From: Candidatus Nanopelagicaceae bacterium | GTDB taxonomy: Bacteria; Actinomycetota; Actinomycetes; Nanopelagicales; Nanopelagicaceae | Assembly (NCBI GenBank): GCA_947490625.1 | Contig: CANLHC010000033.1 | Coordinates: 1-7,871 of the forward strand | Length of the DNA: 7,871 nt | Direction: 5' to 3' | Notes under the pieces: model-generated | What the model saw: the letters and a program-made list of their open reading frames with translations, nothing else | What the model was told of the DNA's origin: nothing | Databases searched by the model: none | Shown: positions 1 through 6,510 of the stretch, one piece after another | Position numbering within the stretch: position 1 is the first letter of the stretch | How the letters are laid out: every line of letters starts with the position of its first letter | Translations under genes and position numbers: made by a program

Positions 1-613
1 TTTCAGCCATTGTGATCTGGATATTTGAGACATAATTTCGATTCCAGACAGGCTCAAAGAGAGTGTTAGCAAAGCGGAACACAAGGAGATCTTCTACCGC
101 CTCTTTCCCCAAATAATGGTCGATGCGATAGATCTGATCTTCAGGCAACACTTGCTTGAGTTCACGATCGAGCGCAATGGCAGATTCAAGATCACGTCCG
201 AAAGGTTTTTCAACAACAACTCGTGCCTTCTTGGTAATCCCAACGCTGGCCAATCCCTGTGCGATTTTTGCAAAGTGCTCTGGGGCGATTGCCAGGTAGA
301 TCACCGGAAGCTTGAAATCTTTAATTAATTCGGCAAGTTTGACGAATGTATCGGGGTCTTCATAATCGCCAACGAGTAGCTGCATCTCATTAAGTAATTT
401 AGAGAGAATAGCTTCGTCGGCATCTGGTTTACGAGCCCGAATAGCACTCTCTACATTTCCCCGAAAGACTTCTTGGCTCCATTTGGATGAGGCGACTCCA
501 AAAATCTGCAGATCAAGTTCATTAAGTTCTTGCAGGTCATAGAGGGCAGGAAATAACTTCTTCTTCGCTAAATCTCCGGTTGCGCCAAAGAGAACTAAAG
601 CATCAGCTTTCAA
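1..613 (-). CDS. zwf: Glucose-6-phosphate dehydrogenase, N-terminal part (runs off left edge)
   Basis: Cytosolic enzyme that oxidises glucose-6-phosphate to 6-phosphogluconolactone, usually with NADP+; first step of the oxidative pentose phosphate pathway. The visible 204 residues begin with the Rossmann fingerprint GATGDLAKK (residues 10-18), followed by EKPFGRD (135-141) and the family signature RIDHYLGKE (163-171), whose His and Lys contact the substrate. The family is usually 450-510 residues, so more than half, including the catalytic His of the second domain, lies outside the window. I chose the TTG at 611-613 because it puts the fingerprint at the normal distance from the N-terminus and has an AGGG seven bases upstream; no ATG or GTG fits. 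The gene starts three bases after the gnd stop, so the two are surely co-transcribed and perhaps translationally coupled. Family call is near certain; the start is likely but unproven. Confidence 0.95.
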   Translation of the reverse strand, partial: MKADALVLFGATGDLAKKKLFPALYDLQELNELDLQIFGVASSKWSQEVFRGNVESAIRARKPDADEAILSKLLNEMQLLVGDYEDPDTFVKLAELIKDFKLPVIYLAIAPEHFAKIAQGLASVGITKKARVVVEKPFGRDLESAIALDRELKQVLPEDQIYRIDHYLGKEAVEDLLVFRFANTLFEPVWNRNYVSNIQITMAE

Positions 614-616
614 TTG

Positions 617-1594
617 TTAACCCTGGGGCTTTTCATTATGGCCACCGAATTTATATCTCATGGCACTTAAGACGCGGTTTGCAAACTCATCATTATTTCT
701 CGATGCAAATCGTGAATACAGCGATGCGCTAAGAACGTGGGCAGGAATACCTGCCTCAATAGCCGCTTGCACTGTCCAGCGACCTTCACCGCTATCGCTA
801 ACTTGAGTTGAATACTCGGTGAGTTCTTCTGATTCCACAAGTGCTTGCGCAGTCAGATCTAACAGCCATGAAGCTACGACTGAACCGCGACGCCACACTT
901 CAGTGATTGCAGGAATATCTAAATCATAAGCAGGTGTCATCTCATCGGCGGCGTCAAAAATTGCTAGGCCTTCAGCAAATGCTGCCATCATGCCGTACTC
1001 AATTCCGTTATGAATCATCTTTACAAAGTGACCGGCACCAACTGGGCCGCAATGGAGATATCCGTATTCGGGTTGGGCTGGCTCTCCGGTGCGACCTGGT
1101 GTGCGCTCGGCTGATTCAACACCTGGGCAAAGTGCTTTAAAGATTGGATCCAGCGATGCGACAACTGCGGCATCTCCACCAATCATCAATGAATATCCGC
1201 GCTCTAAGCCATAGACACCACCGGATGTTCCGACATCGACAAAATTAATTCCTTTTTCTGCCAATCGGGCTGCATTTGTAAGATCATTTTTATAGTAACT
1301 ATTTCCACCATCAATAATGGTGTCGCCCTTTTCCAGGTGCTCAGCCATCGCAGCAATTGTTGAATCCGTGACCGATGCTGGGACCATAATCCAGACAGTT
1401 CGAGGTGCCGTCAGCTTTGCGGCGAGGTCAGCCATATCTTTTGCAGCGATTGCACCTTCGCCAGCTAATGTGGCGATCGCATCTGCGTTGACATCATAGA
1501 CAGCAGATGGAATTGAGTGTTGGGCGAGACGGCGAACAATATTGGCACCCATTTTGCCAAGGCCGATCATTCCAAAGGTAGCGTTCTGACTCAT
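617..1594 (-). CDS. gnd: 6-phosphogluconate dehydrogenase, decarboxylating, short (YqeC/GntZ-like) type
   Basis: Oxidatively decarboxylates 6-phosphogluconate to ribulose-5-phosphate in the cytosol. From the chosen ATG the protein has 325 residues: Rossmann GLGKMG (11-16), IDGGNSYYK (94-102), DVGTSGGVYG (120-129), then KMIHNGIEYG (192-201) with the expected catalytic Lys192 and Asn196, and C-terminal DSGEGRWT (267-274) and KFGGH (315-319). This matches the short, roughly 300-residue family rather than the 470-residue NADP enzyme. Asp34 at the end of the second beta strand (YDVN) is where NAD-preferring members carry an acidic residue, so NAD+ is the inferred cofactor. A GTG at 1627 would add 11 residues, but it has no ribosome site, whereas GAGGG (1604-1608) lies nine bases before the ATG at 1594. 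The gene follows pgl by 58 bases and precedes zwf by three. Confidence 0.95.
   Translation of the reverse strand: MSQNATFGMIGLGKMGANIVRRLAQHSIPSAVYDVNADAIATLAGEGAIAAKDMADLAAKLTAPRTVWIMVPASVTDSTIAAMAEHLEKGDTIIDGGNSYYKNDLTNAARLAEKGINFVDVGTSGGVYGLERGYSLMIGGDAAVVASLDPIFKALCPGVESAERTPGRTGEPAQPEYGYLHCGPVGAGHFVKMIHNGIEYGMMAAFAEGLAIFDAADEMTPAYDLDIPAITEVWRRGSVVASWLLDLTAQALVESEELTEYSTQVSDSGEGRWTVQAAIEAGIPAHVLSASLYSRFASRNNDEFANRVLSAMRYKFGGHNEKPQG
621..624 (-). promoter_or_regulatory. Candidate ribosome binding site for zwf
   Basis: AGGG on the minus strand, seven bases before the TTG at 613. It lies inside the last codons of gnd and supports the otherwise unusual TTG start. The match is only four bases long. 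Confidence 0.4.
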
Positions 1595-1627
1595 CTCTTG
1601 GAACCCTCTCTTCGTCGCTTGGTGCAC

Positions 1628-1656
1628 AGTCTAATCTAGTTATTCAGTCTCGTCAT
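1628..1656 (-). promoter_or_regulatory. Weak candidate internal promoter upstream of gnd
   Basis: On the minus strand ATGACG (1651-1656) and TAGACT (1628-1633) are separated by 17 bases, each matching four of six bases of the sigma-70 consensus. Transcription would start near 1621, leaving a leader of about 27 bases that contains the gnd ribosome site. The -35 part overlaps the end of pgl. This could be chance; expression from further upstream remains the simpler model. Confidence 0.22.
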
Positions 1657-2381
1657 TCAGTGAAAAGTGCATCGGTATCAACGATCAGGCGTGTGTGATC
1701 AACGGCCCTGATATAGCTCGCTGGTATCGAGAGATCTCCTTCAATAATTTTTGTCACTGCATCAGCCTTACTGGCCCCTGCGGCAATAATCCATACAAGT
1801 GTGGATGCATTAATCATCGATAGGGTAAATGAAGCGCGAAGAGCCGGCGGTTTCGGCGAATCATTAATTGCAATCATTTTCTCAAGATTATCGATCTGCG
1901 CTGCATCTGGAAAAAGTGAAGCGACATGACCATCAGGTCCGAGTCCAAGAATTGTGAGATCCATAAAGGTTTCATCGAGTTCGCGCGCATAAGCTGCAAC
2001 AGCATCTTCAATAGTTGCTACTTCGTCACGTGACTTCACGGTATGCACGTGAATCTCAGAATTTGTTAGAGATTGAACAACCGGCGCACAGTTTCTTTCA
2101 GGGCTTCCTGTTTCGACAAATCGTTCATCACTCCACCAGATATGTAAACCAGAGAAAGCACCTGGGTGTGAATTCCAGTTCTTGACCAGGGCGCTGGTGA
2201 GATCGGTTCCAAGAGTTCCGCCTGTAAGCGCCAAGTGAAATACACCGTTAACGCGCAATCCAATCTCAATTATTTCATTGAGTTGAGTGAAGACCTCGGC
2301 TAATAACTCGTCAGAGTCGGCATAGAGAGTGAGGTCGAGATCGTCGTCGAAATCATCAAACTCATCTAGTTCATCGGCCAT
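1653..2381 (-). CDS. pgl: 6-phosphogluconolactonase
   Basis: Hydrolyses 6-phosphogluconolactone to 6-phosphogluconate, linking the zwf and gnd reactions; cytosolic. The 242 residues carry the DevB/Pgl motifs in order: LTGGTLG (52-58, phosphate-binding loop), WWSDERFV (82-89), LGLGPDGHVASLFP (145-158, containing the catalytic His152) and SPKPPALRASFTL (175-187). Length fits the family (230-260). The first 16 residues form an acidic tail, with ten Asp/Glu between residues 3 and 16, ahead of the first expected beta strand. No other ATG, GTG or TTG occurs in frame nearby, so the ATG at 2381 is well supported, although no strong ribosome site precedes it. It lies 37 bases after the regulator gene and 58 before gnd, so one transcript is likely. 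Opposite-strand reading frames here are shadows. Confidence 0.95.
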   Translation of the reverse strand: MADELDEFDDFDDDLDLTLYADSDELLAEVFTQLNEIIEIGLRVNGVFHLALTGGTLGTDLTSALVKNWNSHPGAFSGLHIWWSDERFVETGSPERNCAPVVQSLTNSEIHVHTVKSRDEVATIEDAVAAYARELDETFMDLTILGLGPDGHVASLFPDAAQIDNLEKMIAINDSPKPPALRASFTLSMINASTLVWIIAAGASKADAVTKIIEGDLSIPASYIRAVDHTRLIVDTDALFTE

Positions 2382-2418
2382 GTGGCAAGTATCCCACGGC
2401 TACAGATGGTCCAACTCG

Positions 2419-5028
2419 TTAGATTAAGCCGAGCGATTTCGCTTTTTCTACCGCCTCATTGCGGCCTGCCACGGCTAACTTACGATAAATATTCTTGAGG
2501 TGAGTCTTCATCGTGTTATGTGAAACGTGAAGGCTGGCCCCGATTGATGTGATGGGCTTACCTGAATCTAGGTTTCTGACAATTTCGATCTCACGCTTTG
2601 TTAGCTCTGGTTTTCCGTCACCTGCTAAGTGGAGCTCTTGCATTCGTGCAGCCGCCTTTCGTGAGATGTCTTCGTGGTAGAAAGTGGGAGTCCTTGTGGC
2701 AATTGTGTGAAATAACGGATAAAGATCGACCTGGCGCAAGAAAATTCCTTTAGCGCCCACTTCAGCACCGATCCGAAGAGCTTCGGTGAGGTGAGCTATC
2801 GCAATTTCTGTATCGGTCTCCATTGAGTGGACTGTTGCTGACAGTGATTTATAGATTCGCTGGCTTGGAGTTTTCTCGGGCAAGATTTGAGTTTTAGACG
2901 GGTCCCAATCTTTTCCTTCTGCGCGAAGGAGATGCAATTCAATCAACTCTACTGATCTTCCCCTTAAAGCGGTTTTCACAAGGATTTTCATCCGCTCGGT
3001 TTCACCGGTGACCAATCTAATTGTCATTTCGGCGCGATCAAGGATTGGCTCAAGTTGATGCCTGGTATGAATCATCGAAATTTTTTCACGCGCGCTTGCA
3101 ACTAACGCTAGCCCGCCGCGGATATCCCCGAATTGAGCCATATGCACCGAAACAAAGGAGATAGAGGCGCAATACCAAGCCCACTGTTGGTTTTTCTCAG
3201 AATCATTGATTGCATCTGTAAAGACCGACATTGATGTTTCAATATCGGTGAACTCATCACTACATCGCGCAAAGATATAACGCGCATCATTAGGCGAAAG
3301 AATTGTTGCTAAGCCATTTTTTTCACTGAGAGATAGAGCCATGCGTGCTGACTCGAATGCGTCATGGTAATACCCTTGCTGAAATGTGCAGAAGGCTCTG
3401 ATAACCAGCTGATGGACATGCCCGATTTGGCTATAGGCTGAATCTAAAAGTTCCTTCGCTTCCTGATCCAGCTCCTCTAGTTTTTCGAGTTGATCTGTAA
3501 GGAAGTAGTACCCAGCCAAACGACGAAAAGAGAATAAAGCATCAGTGAAATCAGAATCTTGAGCAAGGTCATCAGGCTGAGCCGCCCTTCTGGCATTCTT
3601 CTCAAGACTTTCAAATCGGGCATATGCAATATCGATTGCAACGTGCATCAGTGAGCAGTACCTATCTATGAAAGCCTCGAGCACGGTGCCTTTTGATTGC
3701 AGACGCATTGTGGCGCTAAGGGATTCAACTTTTCCAAAATCTAGGTTTGTCAGGTGTCCTGCAACTTCAACGGTCTGGCGTTGCAGTTGCCCAACAACGG
3801 AATCATCACCTGCGTACTTAGCCCACCGTAACAGTTCTTTTCCTCGTCCTGTCGCGGCATATGTGCGAGCGCCGGCACGAAAGAGTTTTTCAAAACGTAC
3901 AAAATCTTGCGAGAGAAATGCGTGTTCCATGGCGAGCGTTGGGTTTACATTTAACTCAAAATATTCAGAAATTACGTGGTGAACGTCGCGTAATTTGTCA
4001 TCTGTTTTTGAAAGCTCTGCATAGAGTGCTTCTCTGACAAGACTATGGATTTTGTATCGCGGCTCATCTGATGAGCTTTTTGACAGAAGCGAGCCCTCTG
4101 ACGCCCAAGAATCAATCCGGTGTTGCGAATAATCCTTACCTAAGATCGTCTGTGCCAGTTCGCTCGTAAAGTCAGATACTGCAGATAGGGGTAATAATCG
4201 TTTTCTTTCATCTTCTGAGAGTCCACGCACAACTTCATCCGCGATGAGGCGGAGCGGTTCAATCGAAGTAGATATTTCCTCAGCAGAGGTCGTGAATTGA
4301 ACGCCTTTACTCAACCCACGAGCAATCAACTGAACAGCTGCTGGCCAACCTTGCGCGCTCTCCAGAATCTTTTGCTCTTCATCAGACTCTGTTGATAAGC
4401 CGTTAAGAATCGAAATCTGCCTTACTTCTTCGGAATTGAACTTTAATTCTGAAGCTCCGATAGTCTGAAAGTTCCCCGTTGGTGCAAGGTCGGCTACTGA
4501 GGCACCGGGTGCGCTTCTTCGGATCTGAACGAGATGTAAGTTACGCGGTAAGGATCTGATCATCTGTGCTGCGACAGCAAAATCTTGTGCATTTTTTGTG
4601 CGACGGTTATCGACGATAAAGATGTAATCACCCTTGTAGGTTGTCAGCTCATTGCTGAACTTGACGATGAGATCCATTGGTTCGATTTTCATTTGTTCGT
4701 TAAACCATGGTGCAAAGCCAGGAATCACATTACGTACCGATTGAATGACATGTGCGTTAAATCGAGCTGGTGAATCTTCATCGACCATCGTGTACCAAAA
4801 TGTGCGATCAGCATTTCGCTGGGCGATTTCAGTTGCCAGAGAGGTCTTGCCATATCCAACGGGGCCAACAATCAAGGTCGTTCCAGGGGCTTGAAAAGCG
4901 AAAGAATCGACGAGGGCAGAGCGAGCTAAGAAATTAGCCGGGAGCATGGGAGGGAGCGTTCTCGACAGGGTGACCCCTTCGAGGATCTTTTCGGGTGAGC
5001 CTTCACCCACGCTCTTTGCTTTAGCCAC
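2419..5028 (-). CDS. MalT/LAL-type STAND transcriptional regulator with C-terminal LuxR HTH
   Basis: Predicted cytosolic signal-dependent DNA-binding regulator of 869 residues, near MalT's 901. The N-terminal NTPase has a Walker A GPVGYGKTS (55-63), a Walker B-like strand YIFIVDN (135-141), an RRSAPG loop (171-176) followed by SELKF (194-198), and SAQGWPAAVQL (225-235). A winged-helix-like part ends with YKIHSLVREAL (326-336). Residues about 345-800 look like helical TPR-type repeats, the usual sensor region of this family. The last 62 residues (808-869) are a typical LuxR HTH, from LTKREIEIV through NTMKTHLKNIYRKL. The Walker B has Asp-Asn where relatives usually have Asp-Asp. The GTG at 5028 is the longest start (in-frame TGA at 5065-5067, no start codon between), but GTG 5010 and ATG 4947 are alternatives; none has a clear ribosome site. 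It lies between gabT and pgl on the same strand. The ligand and target genes are unknown; control of the pentose phosphate genes is inferred from position. Confidence 0.93.
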   Translation of the reverse strand: MAKAKSVGEGSPEKILEGVTLSRTLPPMLPANFLARSALVDSFAFQAPGTTLIVGPVGYGKTSLATEIAQRNADRTFWYTMVDEDSPARFNAHVIQSVRNVIPGFAPWFNEQMKIEPMDLIVKFSNELTTYKGDYIFIVDNRRTKNAQDFAVAAQMIRSLPRNLHLVQIRRSAPGASVADLAPTGNFQTIGASELKFNSEEVRQISILNGLSTESDEEQKILESAQGWPAAVQLIARGLSKGVQFTTSAEEISTSIEPLRLIADEVVRGLSEDERKRLLPLSAVSDFTSELAQTILGKDYSQHRIDSWASEGSLLSKSSSDEPRYKIHSLVREALYAELSKTDDKLRDVHHVISEYFELNVNPTLAMEHAFLSQDFVRFEKLFRAGARTYAATGRGKELLRWAKYAGDDSVVGQLQRQTVEVAGHLTNLDFGKVESLSATMRLQSKGTVLEAFIDRYCSLMHVAIDIAYARFESLEKNARRAAQPDDLAQDSDFTDALFSFRRLAGYYFLTDQLEKLEELDQEAKELLDSAYSQIGHVHQLVIRAFCTFQQGYYHDAFESARMALSLSEKNGLATILSPNDARYIFARCSDEFTDIETSMSVFTDAINDSEKNQQWAWYCASISFVSVHMAQFGDIRGGLALVASAREKISMIHTRHQLEPILDRAEMTIRLVTGETERMKILVKTALRGRSVELIELHLLRAEGKDWDPSKTQILPEKTPSQRIYKSLSATVHSMETDTEIAIAHLTEALRIGAEVGAKGIFLRQVDLYPLFHTIATRTPTFYHEDISRKAAARMQELHLAGDGKPELTKREIEIVRNLDSGKPITSIGASLHVSHNTMKTHLKNIYRKLAVAGRNEAVEKAKSLGLI
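4993..5008. repeat. Inverted repeat GGGTGA-GCCT-TCACCC
   Basis: A perfect 6-bp inverted repeat with a 4-base spacer, built from two of the GGGTGA units facing each other, inside codons 7-12 of the annotated regulator gene. It could be a dyad operator half-site pair, an RNA hairpin near the start codon, or, if translation really starts at 4947, part of the upstream leader. Confidence 0.5.
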
Positions 5029-5033
5029 GCCTA

Positions 5034-5099
5034 AGGGTGACTCAAAAATAGGGGTGAGGGAAGGTCAGGGTGAGCGTTTTAGGGGTGAGACAGGGGTGA
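5034..5099. promoter_or_regulatory. Array of five RGGGTGA elements (MalT-box-like candidate operator)
   Basis: Plus-strand copies are AGGGTGA (5034-5040), GGGGTGA (5051-5057), AGGGTGA (5067-5073), GGGGTGA (5082-5088) and GGGGTGA (5093-5099). Start-to-start steps are 17, 16, 15 and 11 bases. They fill the gap between the gabT stop and the regulator start. Two more copies in the same direction (4967-4973 and, as CGGGTGA, 4992-4998) and one inverted copy (5003-5008) lie in the first regulator codons. The MalT box of E. coli is, as I recall, GGGGA(T/G)GAGG, so these are close in form, and the downstream gene encodes a MalT-like protein. Self-regulation is therefore the leading inference. Elsewhere in the window I found only two isolated copies of the core (about 4628 and 5381). 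Confidence 0.6.
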
Positions 5100-5100
5100 T

Positions 5101-6453
5101 TTATAGAGCGGCGAAAGCCTGGTCGAGAACACCGAGTGCATCTTTGAGCAGCTCATCGCTGATCACCAATGGAGGTAAGAAACGAATCACATTGCCATAC
5201 GTTCCGGCGGTCAAAATCAAGACACCTTGCTGTTGGCAATACTTAATCACGCTCGCCATTGCAGCCGGGTTTGGCTCTTTACTTCCTGGCACAACAAGTT
5301 CGATTGCCTGCATCGCACCGCGCCCGCGAAGATCTCCGATCACTGGGTACTTAGCTGCCATTGCAGAGAGTGTGGAATGCAGGGTGACACCAATTTCGCG
5401 TGCGCGTTCAACAAGTTTCTCTTCACGAATAGCTTCCATGGCGCCAAGGGCGGCAGCACACGCAATCGGATTTCCACCATATGTTCCGCCGAGTCCACCA
5501 ACATGAGAAGAATCCATAATCTCAGCACGTGCTGTCACTGCAGCAAGTGGAAGTCCACCGGCAATTCCTTTTGCAGTAACGACCATATCTGGCTCGACAC
5601 CTTCATCTTCAGATGCAAAATAATTTCCGGTACGAGCAAAACCTGTCTGTACTTCATCAGCGATAAAGACGATGCCGTGTTCAGTGGCAAACTTACTTAA
5701 GCCAGGCAAAAATCCCTTTGGCGGAACAATAAATCCACCTTCGCCTTGAATTGGTTCAATGATAATTGCCGCAACATTCTTTGCGCCAATTTCTTTCTCA
5801 ATTTTATGCGTCACATCATCGAGGGCATCTGCCGCCATTGTTGATGCTTCACCAACCCAGCGATATGGGTATGGCATCGGCATGCGATAAATTTCGTTGG
5901 CAAAAGGACCAAACCCTTCTTTATATGGCATGTTCTTTGCAGTAAGTGCCATCGTAAGATTAGTGCGACCGTGATAGGCATGCTCAAAGACAACAACTGC
6001 TGCACGCTTTGTGTAATGGCGCGCAATCTTGATGGCATTTTCGACGGCCTCTGCACCAGAATTTTGTAAGACAGACTTTTTCTTAAACTTTCCAGGTGTT
6101 AATTCGTTAAGAGCCTCACATACCTCGATATATCCAAGATACGGCGCTGTTGTGAAGTTTGTATGTGTAAATGCCGCAGCCGCCTCTTGCACGCGAGAAA
6201 CAACGCGTGGGTTGGCATTTCCTACATTGACTACACCAATACCGGCACCGAGATCGATAATTCGATTGCCATCAAGATCTTCCATGATCGCACCTTCTGC
6301 GCGAGCAATAACCGCAGGAAAGGCCATACTTAATCCGCCTGAGACGGCTTCTTTGCGGCGAGCAATAGCTTCAGCAGATTTGGGGCCTGGAATCGCAGTG
6401 ACGATGTGGCGCGATTGCGGGAGGAGATCCTGTCCAAGAAAGCTCGTCGTCAT
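5101..6453 (-). CDS. gabT: 4-aminobutyrate aminotransferase (class III, PLP-dependent)
   Basis: Transfers the amino group of GABA (or a similar omega-amino acid such as 5-aminovalerate) to 2-oxoglutarate, giving succinate semialdehyde and glutamate; cytosolic. The 450 residues match the family length. Visible motifs are NSGAEAVENA (131-140, PLP phosphate loop), the aromatic-rich HAYHGRTN (158-165), EPIQGEGG (233-240), IADEVQTGFARTG (264-276) with Asp266 for the PLP ring nitrogen, and TAKGIAGG (293-300) with the Schiff-base Lys295. GGTYGGNP (322-329) is also typical of GabT. Other class III transaminases share much of this, so substrate choice is probable rather than proven. The ATG at 6453 has no ribosome site but has TATGAT close upstream. 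It is divergent from the decarboxylase-like gene and 72 bases upstream of the regulator gene on the same strand, with the GGGTGA array in between. Confidence 0.92.
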   Translation of the reverse strand: MTTSFLGQDLLPQSRHIVTAIPGPKSAEAIARRKEAVSGGLSMAFPAVIARAEGAIMEDLDGNRIIDLGAGIGVVNVGNANPRVVSRVQEAAAAFTHTNFTTAPYLGYIEVCEALNELTPGKFKKKSVLQNSGAEAVENAIKIARHYTKRAAVVVFEHAYHGRTNLTMALTAKNMPYKEGFGPFANEIYRMPMPYPYRWVGEASTMAADALDDVTHKIEKEIGAKNVAAIIIEPIQGEGGFIVPPKGFLPGLSKFATEHGIVFIADEVQTGFARTGNYFASEDEGVEPDMVVTAKGIAGGLPLAAVTARAEIMDSSHVGGLGGTYGGNPIACAAALGAMEAIREEKLVERAREIGVTLHSTLSAMAAKYPVIGDLRGRGAMQAIELVVPGSKEPNPAAMASVIKYCQQQGVLILTAGTYGNVIRFLPPLVISDELLKDALGVLDQAFAAL

Positions 6454-6480
6454 GGATTAATCATAGAGCCTTGGATTAAT
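6453..6480. repeat. Direct repeat TGGATTAAT in the divergent promoter region
   Basis: Identical 9-base copies at 6453-6461 and 6472-6480, 19 bases apart start to start (nearly two helical turns), lie in the 57-base region between gabT and the decarboxylase-like gene. Each contains the palindrome ATTAAT, and the pair flanks the gabT -10 candidate, so this could be an operator acting on both genes. The repeat is short and AT-rich, so chance is possible. Confidence 0.35.
6460..6465 (-). promoter_or_regulatory. gabT: Candidate -10 element for gabT, possibly a leaderless transcript
   Basis: TATGAT on the minus strand matches five of six bases of the sigma-70 -10 consensus and ends six bases before the gabT ATG, which would put the transcription start at or next to the start codon. 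Together with the missing ribosome site this suggests a leaderless mRNA, common in actinobacteria. No convincing -35 hexamer was found 16-18 bases upstream. Confidence 0.4.
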
Positions 6481-6510
6481 AAGGCAGGCCGAGAAGTTAG
6501 GCTTAGCCAC

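Noticed and set aside
1595..1627. Longer gnd start at GTG 1627
   Set aside because: It adds 11 residues that do not resemble the family, and has no ribosome site; the ATG at 1594 has GAGGG upstream and places GLGKMG normally.
2382..2418. Terminator between the regulator gene and pgl
   Set aside because: Only a 4-base stem is visible and no T-run follows, so read-through is more likely.
5045..5050. TATTTT as a -10 element for the regulator gene
   Set aside because: It is about 16 bases before the GTG, but no -35 hexamer is visible at normal spacing and the tract is dominated by the repeat array, so support is too thin.
5034..5099. CRISPR array or minisatellite reading of the GGGTGA repeats
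   Set aside because: Units are only 7 bases with unequal 4-10 base spacers; CRISPR repeats are far longer, and the spacers are not copies of one another as in a minisatellite.
4946..5506. Plus-strand open frame of 186 codons over the GGGTGA array and the end of gabT
   Set aside because: It is antisense to gabT and the regulator start, shows no recognisable domain, and its Gly/Arg-rich start is just the translated repeat array.
5227..5700. Plus-strand open frame of 157 codons
   Set aside because: Antisense shadow of gabT, Cys/Ser-rich with no domain-like pattern; gabT itself carries full family motifs.
6029..6460. Plus-strand open frame of 143 codons
   Set aside because: Antisense shadow of the gabT N-terminal half with no recognisable motif.
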